Below, in pieces: positions 52,538-62,303 of a stretch of DNA of 64,000 bases; position 1 is the first letter of the stretch, and every line of letters begins with the position of its first letter. The stretch is from Nocardia sp. NBC_01730 (lineage in GTDB: Bacteria; Actinomycetota; Actinomycetes; Mycobacteriales; Mycobacteriaceae): NCBI RefSeq assembly GCF_035920445.1, contig NZ_CP109162.1, positions 992,001 to 1,056,000 on the forward strand, read 5' to 3'. The position numbers and the translations under genes are program-made. A model generated the notes under the pieces. The model saw only the letters and a list, made by a program, of their open reading frames with translations. It was not told where the DNA came from and made no database searches.

Positions 52538-53839
52538 TCAGCTTCGGAGCGGGCTCGCGTTCCAGGTTCGGATTGTTTCCCGCCACGTGTGGTGTATCCG
52601 GTCGAGGCCGGGAAAGCCCTTGTCCGCTCTGAAACATACCGTGGCGTAGCCCTCGTAGGTGAACGAGAGTACCGCGAGCGGAGTCCCCGCAGGGGCGCAC
52701 ATCACCGGGTAAACAGCGGTGACGGGGCTGTCCCGAAACGCCAGGCGATGACGAAGAGTGATATGTGATGCGCCGACAGGACCACGTCGACGACCTGCGA
52801 TCGTGTTCACCGTGGCACGTGCAAGCCACATGGGCACGTGGTCGATGCCGACGCGTAGCGCTGCTCGGACACACGGAGACTTCAGCGGCATGGTCGCGCG
52901 GATCGTGCTGGCTATCCGTTGCGCCGGATCGAGAGACGTTGCGGGCAGTCTGATGTGGGTAAGAGCGGTTCGATTGCCCGGCAGGTCCACCTCCTCCGGC
53001 CGGCGGATATTGGCTGGCACCGCGAAAGCCAGGTCGGGTGGGTCGGAAATATCGCTCATCGTATCCAGCCAATGCGCCAGGCTGTGGGCGATGGCCGCGA
53101 TGTAGACATCGTTACGGGTTCCGTCGAAAGTCGCGGCAATCGATCCGAGCGCGTCGGCGGATACACGGCTCCAGTGAAGCGTACGATCGGGCGTTGTTCG
53201 ACAGTGCGGCACATTCCACTTTCTCGCCTGCCGAACGTTGCGAACGGACATCATAAGACAACGTCCAAAGTCCGCCGCCGTGGGGAGATGTCGGGTGAAA
53301 CCGTGATACACCGCTGAGGATGCCTCCGCGGGGATTTCCGGGCCGAACAGCGACTCCACCGTGTGCAGCATGCCTCCGGCGTCCTGCAGGTAGTGGTGGG
53401 CCAGATACAGCAGGGCATACTGCCGTGGGGCGTAGCCGTGGAGCAGCCACAGTCGCCAATGCGGGGCATCGTCGGGCAATTCGGTCCTGGTCAGCTCGGC
53501 GACGACACTTTCCAAGTCTTCTTGCTCACCGGGCGCCGCCCACTCTGCCACATGAACCGCGAGATCCGGGTAACAGGAGACTGTCCACCGGGTGGCTCCA
53601 GGGGGCAGATACGAAGTCAGGGCAGGTAGTACGGGTAATCGGGCGGCAATGTGGTCCCGAAGCTCGCTCAGTTCTGGAGGTCGACCGTCCATGTGGAGGA
53701 CCGCGCCGACAAGCATTTGCGTATCGGGGGAGCGGGGCGGAAGCGCCCGGAATGCCCGGTCCACCGCTCCGGCGGCCGCCCCACGGGCACTGCGGATCGC
53801 GACCATCGTTCTGCCACCCCGTTCATCAGCCCGAGCCAC
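52538..53839 (-). CDS. WS/DGAT-type O-acyltransferase (second)
   Basis: About 433 residues (start at ATG 53839 or 53806). VDRAFRALPPRSPDTQMLVG and the active motif LYLAHHYLQDAGGMLHTVES carry the HHxxxD, with Ala inserted before the Gly. The C-terminal half includes ALTHIRLPATSLDPAQRIAS, VGASHITLRHRLAF and TPLAVLSFTYEGYATVCFRA, as in wax ester synthase-type acyltransferases. Only weakly similar to the first WS/DGAT at 37208. Separated from the cluster by an IS256 relic but on the same strand; likely part of the same pathway. No membrane helices. Confidence 0.82.
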   Translation of the reverse strand: MARADERGGRTMVAIRSARGAAAGAVDRAFRALPPRSPDTQMLVGAVLHMDGRPPELSELRDHIAARLPVLPALTSYLPPGATRWTVSCYPDLAVHVAEWAAPGEQEDLESVVAELTRTELPDDAPHWRLWLLHGYAPRQYALLYLAHHYLQDAGGMLHTVESLFGPEIPAEASSAVYHGFTRHLPTAADFGRCLMMSVRNVRQARKWNVPHCRTTPDRTLHWSRVSADALGSIAATFDGTRNDVYIAAIAHSLAHWLDTMSDISDPPDLAFAVPANIRRPEEVDLPGNRTALTHIRLPATSLDPAQRIASTIRATMPLKSPCVRAALRVGIDHVPMWLARATVNTIAGRRRGPVGASHITLRHRLAFRDSPVTAVYPVMCAPAGTPLAVLSFTYEGYATVCFRADKGFPGLDRIHHTWRETIRTWNASPLRS

Positions 53840-53919
53840 CTTCGTAAAAGCATACGACCGGATCGCCTTCTATAGGCCCGTACCGTGTCCGTCGAACAGG
53901 CTGCCGAGTTGGAGAGCGA

Positions 53920-55065
53920 CTACGAACGCAGTAACTTCCGCACCCGCGCTGCCTCGCGGGTGAGGTGGTCGCGCTCCGGCACGCTGGTGGCCGCGCTGGA
54001 TGCCTCTGCGTATAGCTCGGCGGACTGCTCGAGGTCGCCGGCGCGTTCGAGGAGATAGGCGCGAACCGCGGCGTATCTGGGCAGGTCGGGATCCACCTTG
54101 CTCAGTTCTGCCAACCCGGCCTGCGGTCCGTCGGCCTCGCCGACCGCGACTGCGCGGTTGAGTCGCACCACCGGGCTACCTGTGAGGTGCAGCAGTTCGT
54201 CGTACCACTCCACGATCTGCACCCAGTCCGTCTCGGCGGTGCTCGGGGCATCCGCGTGCAGAGCGGCGATCGCGGCTTGCGCCTGGTATTCGCCCAGCCG
54301 GTCGCGAGCCAGCGTCGCTTGCAGAACCGCCACTCCTTCGGCGATGAGGCCGGTGTCCCAACGAGATCGGTCCTGCTCGGCGAGCGGCACGAGGCGGCCG
54401 CCCGGGCCCGTGCGCGACGCGCGGCGGACATTGTGCAGCAGCATGAGGGCGAGCAGTCCCGCGACCTCGGGCTCGTCGGTCGAGGCGGCGAGCTGACGGG
54501 TGAGGCGGATCGCTTCGGCCGCCAGGTCGATGTCCCCGCTGTAGCCCTCGTTGAAGACGAGGTACAGGACGCGCAGCACCGTCGTCAGATCGCCGGGCTG
54601 GTCGAGTGGCAGCCCCGTGATACGCCGCTTGGCCCGGCTGATCCGTTGTGCCATGGTCGCTTCGGGCACCAGATATGCCGTCGCAATCTGCCGCGTCGTC
54701 AGGCCGCCGACCGCGCGCAGCGTCAACGCGACGGCCGAACCAGGGGACAGTGACGGGTGCGCGCACAGGAAGTAGAGCCACAGTGAGTCGTCCGTGCCTG
54801 GCACCGGACCTCTCGGCGGCTCGACCTCCACGGCGAGTTCCCGTCCCCGCCGTGAGGTTTCGGCCCGGGCGGCGTCGAGGAACTTGCGCCAGGCGGCCGC
54901 GACGAGCCAGGCTTTCGCATCGCGCGGTGGATCGTGCTGCCAGCTCTCCAGCGCGCGAATCAAGGCCTCCTGCACGGCATCCTCGGCCGGCGCGAAGTCG
55001 GCTCCGCGCCGGACGAGGACACCGATCGCCGCGGGTACGAGCTCCCGCAGCAGCGACTCGTTCAC
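53920..55065 (-). CDS. ECF sigma factor of the SigJ/DUF6596 type
   Basis: 381 residues from the GTG at 55065 (VNESLLRELVPAAIGVLVRR). Region 2 includes FAPAEDAVQEALIRALESW, region 4 includes GLTTRQIATAYLVPEATMAQ and RISRAKRRI, and a long C-terminal helical extension follows (VLRVLYLVFNEGYSGDIDLA, the DUF6596 hallmark). The GTG overlaps the YCII gene stop (GTGA). This pairing of YCII protein and ECF sigma is common in actinobacteria, where the YCII partner may control sigma activity. No anti-sigma gene is seen. Confidence 0.93.
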   Translation of the reverse strand: MNESLLRELVPAAIGVLVRRGADFAPAEDAVQEALIRALESWQHDPPRDAKAWLVAAAWRKFLDAARAETSRRGRELAVEVEPPRGPVPGTDDSLWLYFLCAHPSLSPGSAVALTLRAVGGLTTRQIATAYLVPEATMAQRISRAKRRITGLPLDQPGDLTTVLRVLYLVFNEGYSGDIDLAAEAIRLTRQLAASTDEPEVAGLLALMLLHNVRRASRTGPGGRLVPLAEQDRSRWDTGLIAEGVAVLQATLARDRLGEYQAQAAIAALHADAPSTAETDWVQIVEWYDELLHLTGSPVVRLNRAVAVGEADGPQAGLAELSKVDPDLPRYAAVRAYLLERAGDLEQSAELYAEASSAATSVPERDHLTREAARVRKLLRS

Positions 55066-55472
55066 TCGGTCACCGTGGGCATCGCGGTGAGGAACGGCCG
55101 CACCTCGAGCCACTCCTGGACCGGTTTCCCGCCCGCACCGGGCGCTGCGGACAGCTCGGCGGCCAGTTCGAGTGCGCGCTCGTAGGTCTCGACGTCGATC
55201 ACCATCCAGCCGGCGATCAGGTCCTTGGTCTCCGCGAACGGACCGTCGGTGACCGGCGGGTGGCCCTCGCCGTCCGAGCGGACGAACGTGCCCTGCGGGG
55301 AGAGCGCCTGACTGTCGACGAACTCGCCGGTGGCCTCGAGCCTTGCGGCGAAGTCCTCCATGTACTGCACGTGGGTCGTGAGTTCCTCCGGGGTCCATTG
55401 GTCCATCTGCACGTCGTTGACCGATGCCGGTGCGCCCCGGTAATGCTTGAGCAGCAGGTATTTGGCCATCAT
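55062..55472 (-). CDS. YCII/DGPF-domain protein
   Basis: 136 residues, MMAKYLLLKHYRGAPAS, with the signature VTDGPFAETKDLIAGWMVID around residue 75. A small dimeric alpha-beta fold with unknown chemistry. It is translationally coupled to the ECF sigma gene downstream and is usually found with it. Confidence 0.93.
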   Translation of the reverse strand: MMAKYLLLKHYRGAPASVNDVQMDQWTPEELTTHVQYMEDFAARLEATGEFVDSQALSPQGTFVRSDGEGHPPVTDGPFAETKDLIAGWMVIDVETYERALELAAELSAAPGAGGKPVQEWLEVRPFLTAMPTVTE

Positions 55473-55514
55473 TTTCTCCTTGGAGTCGTAGGGTCCATTC
55501 TGGCCGCGTTGACC

Positions 55515-56012
55515 TCAGGCGTGCTGACATTCGGCCCGCTGCCGGGTCAGCTCCTCGATCGCGGTGGGCAGGGTGGTTTCGAAGTCGATGAGCTTCACCC
55601 AGGTCGGGGTGACGACGATCCGGACCATGCCGTCGTAGAGCGAGCGGACCTCGGCCTCCCACTCGACGCGCTGCTCGGGCGTCATCTCGTAGCTGCCGTT
55701 CATCTGCAAATACTCGTCCGGGATGCCGTCGACGACGTCCAGCTCGGCCCGCCCGCGGATGAGCAGGATCTTCGGCGGGTGTGCCTCGGTGTCGATCGTC
55801 AGCGCGACCTGGGGGTTGTGACGCAGGGAGGGCAGTTTCGGGGCGTTCTTCGTGGTGCAGAGCACGATCTCCGAGCCGTTCCAGGTGAACGCGATCGGGA
55901 TGTTGCGGGGTGCGCCGTCCTTGGCGACGTAGGCCAAGCGGGTCAGGTCGCGGGCTAGCAGCTCCTGGCTGATCGGGCGGTTGAGGACCTCGGTGATCTC
56001 GTGCTGTTCCAT
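55515..56012 (-). CDS. PPOX/pyridoxamine oxidase-fold protein
   Basis: 165 residues of the split-barrel flavin/F420-binding family: LARDLTRLAYVAKDGAPRNI, PIAFTWNGSEIVLCTTKNAP, PSLRHNPQVALTIDT and the closing TPTWVKLIDFET. Members bind FMN, F420 or heme. Usually a deazaflavin- or flavin-dependent reductase; substrate unknown. Same direction as the YCII-sigma pair, 42 bases upstream of the YCII gene, possibly one transcript. Confidence 0.88.
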   Translation of the reverse strand: MEQHEITEVLNRPISQELLARDLTRLAYVAKDGAPRNIPIAFTWNGSEIVLCTTKNAPKLPSLRHNPQVALTIDTEAHPPKILLIRGRAELDVVDGIPDEYLQMNGSYEMTPEQRVEWEAEVRSLYDGMVRIVVTPTWVKLIDFETTLPTAIEELTRQRAECQHA

Positions 56013-56333
56013 TGCTGTCGCTCCTTTGTCGGCGTCCTCGAGTGGGCCGTTCTCGGCTGCTCGTACCCCTGGGACGGAGCCGGTCCTACGTTCTCGACAT
56101 CCGCAGCGACGAATTTTCGCATCTTTATCGGACCCAGCGGGGCCGGCACCTGAAGATCAGCTGACGATGGCGCCAGGGAGGCACAGCCGCAACCCCTGCT
56201 TGCCCGGCGAGACCAGCTCCCGAGGTGGAGCCCACCACCCGCTGGTCGGCCCGGCTTCCTCCCTCTGACCAGCGTCGCCATCCTCGTGGCACTACTGCCA
56301 CTGCTCGAGCCGCATGCGCCAGGACGCGCGGGA

Positions 56334-57860
56334 TTACGCGCCGGCCGCTGAGCCGAACCAGTGCGACAGCGCTTCGCGCAACGTGGCTTCGGCGGTATCG
56401 GCCGGTTCGCCGATCGTCGCGGCCCAGGCGATGTGGCCGTCCGGACGGATCAGCAGGGCGTCGGCCGGTTGATCATCGGTCTTGGCCATGCGAATCTCGA
56501 CGCGGTGCGCCCATTCCCGGCTGATCTCGCAGAGCCCCTGGCGGTCGGCCAGGTCGAGGAAGACAGGCCGTCCGGCATGCATGAGTTCCGCGACGCTCGT
56601 CGTGCCCTGGTCGGTGTGCAGGGTGAGATCGGCTGCGAAGGCACCGGTCAGGGCGTGCGCGCCGGGCATTGGATAGCGGATGTCGGTGCCGCCGACCAGC
56701 GCTCCCATGCGGCGCAGAGCCGGTTCGTCGCTGAGCAATTCCTGGAAGACCTCGCGCAGCGAGTCGGCGGCCTCGTCGTGTCCGCGCCGCAGCGCCACCT
56801 GCGCACGGGTCTGCAACCGTGCCCGCGCACCGGCGAAGTGGCGTTCGTCGTGATAGGTATCCAGCAGTCCGGCCGGAGCCCAGCCCTGAACGCGGGCGGC
56901 CAGCTTCCAAGCCAGGTTGACCGAATCGAGCATGCCGACATTGAGCGCGGTGCCGGTGGCGGGCAGCAGGTGCGCCGCATCGCCGGCCAGCAGGATCCGC
57001 CTGTCCCGGTACCGTTCGGCCTGCCGATCCTTGAAGGTGAAGCGCGACAGTCGCTTCGGATCCGACATGGGGAGATCCGCGCCGAGCACGCGGCGCACGC
57101 TGTCCGCGAGCTCGGTCAGGGTCAGCGGCTCGTCATCGTCATAGTCGGCGGTCTCATCCTCGACGGTTTGCAGGAACAGACCCCCGGGGTTGGGCGCGAA
57201 CGCGAACATACCGCGGTCGGTTCGGTTGAACCCGAATGGAAGCCGGCCAAGCCCGGGGATATCGATGTCGCCATTGTCGTGCACGGTGACCGAATCGCCC
57301 ACACGGACCTGAGCGACCCGGTTGACCTCCGGATAGGTGGTGCCGGGGAAACTGATGCCCGCCAGGTCACGGATCCGGCTGCGGCCGCCGTCGCAGCCCA
57401 CCAGGTAGTGGGCGGTCAGCTGGTACCGTCCGTCCGGCCCGCGCACCTCCGCGTTCACCGCGGCCTCGTCCTGGCTCACCCCGACCACCGTGTGGCCGCG
57501 ACGGATCTCGGCGCCGAGTTCGCGGGCGCGTTCACCGAGTAGTCGTTCGATCTCCATCTGTGGAAGCGGTACCGCCCGCATCGGCGGATCCGCCAGCTTT
57601 GTGAAGTCCATATGCGTTCCGCCGAACGGGAATCGGGCGGCCACGTGCGGGTCGCTGCTGGCCGCTTCGAAGCGATCCAGAATGCCGCGGTAGTGCAGCA
57701 CATCCAGGATCCGACCGGCGATGCCGCTTGCCTTCGGGACGTCTCGGGCTTCCAGGTGCTTCTCCAGCACCAGTGGCCGCACACCGGCCAGGCTCAATTC
57801 AGCGGCCAGCGTCAGCCCGGCCGGGCCGGCGCCCACGATGATCACGTCGATGTCGGTCAC
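56334..57860 (-). CDS. Aromatic-type FAD-dependent monooxygenase (class A)
   Basis: 508 residues. IIVGAGPAGLTLAAELSLAG (residues 7-26) binds FAD, LVGCDGGRSRIRDLAGI is the DG motif, and ILLAGDAAHLLPATGTALNV is the GD motif, followed by MLDSVNLAWKLAARVQGWAP. The C-terminal thioredoxin-like part is short. Related enzymes hydroxylate aromatic polyketides, phenols or rifampicin; substrate cannot be set. It is not close to other biosynthetic genes, so a detoxification role is possible. Confidence 0.92.
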   Translation of the reverse strand: MTDIDVIIVGAGPAGLTLAAELSLAGVRPLVLEKHLEARDVPKASGIAGRILDVLHYRGILDRFEAASSDPHVAARFPFGGTHMDFTKLADPPMRAVPLPQMEIERLLGERARELGAEIRRGHTVVGVSQDEAAVNAEVRGPDGRYQLTAHYLVGCDGGRSRIRDLAGISFPGTTYPEVNRVAQVRVGDSVTVHDNGDIDIPGLGRLPFGFNRTDRGMFAFAPNPGGLFLQTVEDETADYDDDEPLTLTELADSVRRVLGADLPMSDPKRLSRFTFKDRQAERYRDRRILLAGDAAHLLPATGTALNVGMLDSVNLAWKLAARVQGWAPAGLLDTYHDERHFAGARARLQTRAQVALRRGHDEAADSLREVFQELLSDEPALRRMGALVGGTDIRYPMPGAHALTGAFAADLTLHTDQGTTSVAELMHAGRPVFLDLADRQGLCEISREWAHRVEIRMAKTDDQPADALLIRPDGHIAWAATIGEPADTAEATLREALSHWFGSAAGA

Positions 57861-58621
57861 GCGTTACTCCCAATGTCTGCAGATTCTGGCTCAGGTCGGC
57901 AATTCTGCGGCACACCCCGGGTCTTGCCGCAAGGCCCCCGGTGGGCTATATGTTGAGAGGGGAAAGGATCGGTCACTGTCGATGACTGTGATGGCCCGCA
58001 TCTCGTCCCCTTTCGCCTCTATCGCCCGCAGGTCAGCCGGGCTCGGTGGGACGCCCTGCGGTCACCGGCATCGGCGCCGCTGGACCCACACTCACGGCGA
58101 ACAACAGGGCCACCGGGCTCAAGAACTCATCGACTGTTGATTACCCGTCTGAGGGCATGGATGCCGTCTTTGTGTGGTTACGCCGGCACCGAGAGCCGTG
58201 TCGCCCGCCGCAAATGCGGGCGCGGGCGGTGGCTGAGTCCGACCTCTCGGACGTGATTGCCCCGTCGCACAGGGTGTGATGGATACAATCGAAATCTCTT
58301 GTGTGGCTGTAGATCTTGGGGGAGTGTTCGTGCGGTCGTGGCGACGTTGTTTGGATGCAGCAGGGATACGGGTTGCCGCGGCGCGTGCCGACTATGTCGA
58401 GACACGGGGGCCGCCATCCTCCGCCGCCCCTATCACGACCGACTAACGACGTGCCTGCACATGACGACCCGTTCCCGTCGCATGGGTGCATCGACAAAAG
58501 CCCTGCCTGGTCACGTGGGACCGGGCAAACCGGCAGTGAGGCCGTCCTGAAGTGGCGGCAGCCATTTTTTGTGAGCAGCACCTCGCCGGCGTGGGGTGGG
58601 TTGTTGTGTTGTGTCGCTGGT
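57861..58621. other. No recognisable gene (about 760 bp)
   Basis: Several short frames with biased composition occur, none recognised. Contains promoter sequence of the FAD monooxygenase and downstream sequence of the large regulator gene. Confidence 0.4.
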
Positions 58622-61219
58622 TCAGTGCGGCACGTGTGTGGCTTCGGTGCGGACTGTGTCGATGACGTTTCGGGGGACGTGTTCGATGATGTCGTTGCGG
58701 GTGGTGATGATCAGTTTGTTCAGGATCGCGGTGAGTTGTGCGTCGACGGTTCTGACGGAGTTTCCTCGGCGTGCGGCGATGGCGGTATTGGTCCACCCGG
58801 CCGCCGCCAGGGTGGCGACCTGCTGTTCGGCTGGGGTCAGCAGCTGCCAGTGTGAGGTGAGGTCTTTTCCGCTGGTCTGGTTGTTCGGTGTTTTTCCGAT
58901 GGACAGTGTCCCCAGTGCGAGTCGTTCCACCTCGTCGTGTTCGGGATGTAGCCGCGAGCCTCGGGCTTCTTCCGCAGTGAACGCCTCGGGGCCGAGTACC
59001 TGGCGGGCAATAGCGACGGCTTCGGCGGATTCGTCGGCGAGGGGACCCAGTTTCTCGAGGTGGACGCCGAGCCTGGCCAGTTGGGTTTTGGTTCCGCCGC
59101 TAAGTTGGGCAATTTCGGTAGCCAACGCAACGAGCGTATCGCGGTCGAGTTTTCCGGTGGCGATCGAGTCGGTGATGATCTGTGCCAGTGACCAGGTTCT
59201 GAACTGCACCGCCCACGACGCGCCCCACCGGTCACGCAGGGGGAGCAGGTATGCCAGCGCCCGCCGTTCGACTTCCAGTGCTTCGGTGGGATTGCCGTGT
59301 TTGGTCAAGGTGATCGCCCAAGACAGCTCGGCCCAGGAGATCAACAACGACGCTCCGGAAGCGTTGGCGCGGTCGAGGCTACGTCGCGCGGCCTCGTGGG
59401 CTTGTTGCGCTGTTCCGAGCAGGCCCGCCGCGAAGCCCGCCCACAAGTCGCTCACCGCTTCCGCGCCGTGGTCGCCGAGGTGATGGAACTTTTCTCGGGC
59501 CCGAGCAAGGACGCCGATCGCCCGGACATTGCGGTGGGCGAAAATCAATTCCATGCCCCACGCCAATTCGGCGGGGGCGGGCAGGCCGATATCTGTTTCG
59601 GGAGTGTGTCGCCAGTCTCTTCTGCTGTCTGGGTCGGGGATGCAGGCTGCGATACAGTCTTCGAGCATCCGTTCGGCGTCCTCGTGCTCGCCTTTGTGCA
59701 CGGCGATCCCTGCGATCAGGGCCATCGCCACCATTTGGAGTTCGGTGGGTTGCGGGGTCGATGCCCGGGTGGCCTGGAGGCATCGTCCGGTCCATTGTCG
59801 TAGTTCCCGGAATGCGCCGGTGTAGAAAGGTACTCGGAGGGCGAATAGCCCTGTACAGATTTCCAGACCGACGGCGGCTTCGCCCGGTGTGGTGATGCTG
59901 GTTTCGATTGCGGTCAGGATGTTGTCCCATTCGGCGCGGGCCCAATCCAATAAATCTTGTTCGGCGGGACCGAACCAGTTGGCCGCCGCGAAGACGACCT
60001 TGTCGCGGTAGTGGCGGCGGTGTCGCCGGGCCAACCGGGCCGGTTCATCCACCTCGTCGACGGAGCGTTCACGCAGCCGCTGCTGGGCGAACACCCGCAG
60101 GCTCTCCAACAGCGAATACCGCACCGTCGTCGGCGTGATGTGCACCGTCACCAAGGAATGGTTGACAAGCCGCTCGAGCAAGCCTTCGATCTCCTGCCTG
60201 GCCAGACCCGCACCCGTGTGACTGTTCATATCGGTTTCGCTGGTGTCGTCACTGCAGATGGTTTCGATAGCGTCCAGGTCGGTTCCCATGCTGGCAGCAG
60301 CATCGTCGGCCCCGTGACTGTCTTCGGGGTTTGTGTCGTCGCCTGCAGCGAAGACCGACAGGCGGTCGAACAGCAGCCGCTCTTTATCGCTGCACAGCTC
60401 ATACGACCAGGCGACAACGTCGCGGACCCCGTGATGCCGCGGGTCGGCCTCGGAGCGGGGACCGGGTGACCAGTACAGTCGTCTGTCATCAGCTCCTCCG
60501 GTGAGCCCACGCAGGATCATCGCCGGTGGTTGATGCGCCAGCCGCGCAGCCGACAACCGGATATAGAGGGGGTGATTGTGCACGTGGCGGCAAATCTTGA
60601 CGGCCGTGGCGATCTGCTCGGGCTCGGCGATCGGATGGCCGGTCAGCTCGGCGCGTTGGCGGAACAGGGTCACAGCGTGCCGGCGTGATAGCGGCGGCAC
60701 TGCCACGAGGTGTTCGTCAACCCATCCGATCGGTTCACGGCTGGTCGCCACAATAGTCAGCCCCGGCACGGCGTCGAGCAGTTCGGTGATCAACTCACCG
60801 ACACCGGCGAGAACGTGCTCGCAGTTGTCTAATACCAGCACGCCCTGCTGGCGCCGCCGCACTGTGTCGGTGTCGGTGTGGGTGAAGGTGTCGATGAGCG
60901 ACTCCCACGCCGATCGCATAGAGAAGTCGGTGTCGACCACCGATCGGGCGATCTCCTCTTCCACCGCTGCTGTACCCGAGCCCTTGGCCAGTCGCTCCAG
61001 CCGCACCCAATAGACCGGCACGCGGGTGGCCTTGTGGAAACGGCGCACGACCTCGGCCGCCAACCGGGTCTTGCCGATCCCACCTGGACCGGTCAACGTG
61101 ATCAACCGAGCCGAACCCATCAGCAGGGTACTGATCTTCTCCAGCTCCGGCTCACGACCGACGAAGTTCGCGGTGGCTGTCGGTAGCCTACCGACACGAT
61201 CCCGACTCCTGATCGCCAC
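58622..61219 (-). CDS. STAND ATPase regulator with C-terminal LuxR HTH
   Basis: 865 residues. The NB-ARC/AAA-type ATPase is at the N-terminus: FVGREPELEKISTLLMG, Walker A TGPGGIGKTRLAAEV (residues 43-57), Walker B GVLVLDNCEHVLAG, and sensor TIVATSREPIG. A winged-helix and a tetratricopeptide-like helical region follow (residues about 340-760). The C-terminal HTH is LLTPAEQQVATLAAAGWTNT and AIAARRGNSVRTVDAQLTAI. Such proteins are ligand-gated activators. An unusual acidic insert (GDDTNPEDSHGADDAAASMG through SDDTSETDMNSHTGA) lies near residue 305. No obvious target operon is adjacent. Confidence 0.93.
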   Translation of the reverse strand: MAIRSRDRVGRLPTATANFVGREPELEKISTLLMGSARLITLTGPGGIGKTRLAAEVVRRFHKATRVPVYWVRLERLAKGSGTAAVEEEIARSVVDTDFSMRSAWESLIDTFTHTDTDTVRRRQQGVLVLDNCEHVLAGVGELITELLDAVPGLTIVATSREPIGWVDEHLVAVPPLSRRHAVTLFRQRAELTGHPIAEPEQIATAVKICRHVHNHPLYIRLSAARLAHQPPAMILRGLTGGADDRRLYWSPGPRSEADPRHHGVRDVVAWSYELCSDKERLLFDRLSVFAAGDDTNPEDSHGADDAAASMGTDLDAIETICSDDTSETDMNSHTGAGLARQEIEGLLERLVNHSLVTVHITPTTVRYSLLESLRVFAQQRLRERSVDEVDEPARLARRHRRHYRDKVVFAAANWFGPAEQDLLDWARAEWDNILTAIETSITTPGEAAVGLEICTGLFALRVPFYTGAFRELRQWTGRCLQATRASTPQPTELQMVAMALIAGIAVHKGEHEDAERMLEDCIAACIPDPDSRRDWRHTPETDIGLPAPAELAWGMELIFAHRNVRAIGVLARAREKFHHLGDHGAEAVSDLWAGFAAGLLGTAQQAHEAARRSLDRANASGASLLISWAELSWAITLTKHGNPTEALEVERRALAYLLPLRDRWGASWAVQFRTWSLAQIITDSIATGKLDRDTLVALATEIAQLSGGTKTQLARLGVHLEKLGPLADESAEAVAIARQVLGPEAFTAEEARGSRLHPEHDEVERLALGTLSIGKTPNNQTSGKDLTSHWQLLTPAEQQVATLAAAGWTNTAIAARRGNSVRTVDAQLTAILNKLIITTRNDIIEHVPRNVIDTVRTEATHVPH

Positions 61220-61602
61220 ACCACGTGATCATAGTCTTCACACATCAGCCCTTCAGCCGTTGAGACCGACCCAAGTGCGTGGGAGGCGTACAACCCCGTG
61301 CGTGAAGCCCGGAACCGTCCAAGAAACTGAACACCTCAGCGGTGTACGCGGAACGATCCTTACCGACACCCCTACTACTGCGAGAACCGCTGGGATCGGT
61401 CCCGAAGTGACCCTCGACGCCGACAACAGCTGGGGCCGACGTCTATCGCCGCCGTGCCGCTGTGTGAGGCATCCGGCGGAATACCTCGTGGAGCTCGGAA
61501 AATCTAACGGTTCTCATCGGCACCTGCACTCTGGATCGCCCAACGTGCACTAACCTTCACGGTGGATGCGGCGAATCCGTTTGCGCGGGCAGGCTTTTCG
61601 CG
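61220..61602. other. No recognisable gene
   Basis: Upstream of the large regulator and downstream of the toxin gene. No hairpin or conserved coding signature was identified. Confidence 0.4.
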
Positions 61603-61986
61603 TCAGGGCATCGGAACGACTCGGACTCCGTACCCGTTGTAGAGGCGGGGCTGGCTGGTCAGGACTCCGATGTCGAGGTTGTTGGCAACCCATACGACTG
61701 GGGCCACCAGCGGCCAGTCGGCTTGCGTACCTGTGACGGGAATGTGGGATCCGATGCGGACGGCGAGATCGGCGTCCAGGTCCACAACCTTGATCACTAC
61801 GCGGCGACGTAACAGATCGGCCAGTTCACCGCTGCTGGTGTCCGCGGCTCGGGTTGCCTCCATCAGCGATACCGTCGGCACGGCAAGAAATCGCCGATCA
61901 CGGGCGTAGTCATCGACCAAGACCTGCCCGAAGATCGGGGTTTCGACGAAGGAGGTCAGTGCGGTGTGGTCAGCAACGCTGCTCAC
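61603..61986 (-). CDS. PIN-domain toxin (VapC-like)
   Basis: 127 residues from GTG 61986 (SSVADHTALTSFVETPIFGQ), overlapping the antitoxin stop by four bases (GTGA). Acidic residues fit the PIN nuclease site: Asp6 in VADHTAL, Glu in VSLMEATRAAD, and Asp in DLDADLAVRIGSH. The final PIN Asp region reads NNLDIGVLTSQPRLY. VapC toxins cut tRNA or rRNA. Sequence diverges from typical VapC at the N-terminus, so the label is moderately sure. Confidence 0.72.
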   Translation of the reverse strand: MSSVADHTALTSFVETPIFGQVLVDDYARDRRFLAVPTVSLMEATRAADTSSGELADLLRRRVVIKVVDLDADLAVRIGSHIPVTGTQADWPLVAPVVWVANNLDIGVLTSQPRLYNGYGVRVVPMP

Positions 61987-62297
61987 GCGGCGCCCGCCGC
62001 AGATGCACGGTCTGCGGCCTTGACTCGGCGTAGCCACTCGCGGGCCTGGGCGATTTCCTCGGGTGTGTGCGCGTTGATCTTCTCGTCCAGTTCGGCGATG
62101 GTCTGCGTGCGCAGGGCATCGTCGAAGTAGGCCGGGGGCAGCAGGCCCGACTGGAGAAGTGCGGCCGGGACCACGGCGGCGATCTCCTTGCCCGCGCGGG
62201 TCACGATGATGGGCCGACCGGATTCAGCCACGTCGTTGATGACCTGGCCGAGCTGGTCACGTAGCTCGGTGAGCGGGACGCTGCGGTAGTCGGTCAT
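61983..62297 (-). CDS. Phd/YefM-type antitoxin
   Basis: 104 residues from MTDYRSVPLTELRDQLGQVI. NDVAESGRPIIVTRAGKEIA and AVVPAALLQ form the Phd DNA-binding and dimer region; the C-terminal EIAQAREWLRRVKAADRASA wraps the toxin. The upstream in-frame ATGs are ignored because the Phd fold begins here. It is coupled to the PIN toxin and likely represses its own promoter via the TGTACA repeats. Confidence 0.88.
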   Translation of the reverse strand: MTDYRSVPLTELRDQLGQVINDVAESGRPIIVTRAGKEIAAVVPAALLQSGLLPPAYFDDALRTQTIAELDEKINAHTPEEIAQAREWLRRVKAADRASAAGAA

Positions 62298-62303
62298 ATC
62301 TTC

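Noticed and set aside
55066..55662. N-terminal extension of the ECF sigma frame through the YCII gene
   Set aside because: The extension is the out-of-frame image of the YCII coding sequence. The GTG overlapping the YCII stop is the natural start.
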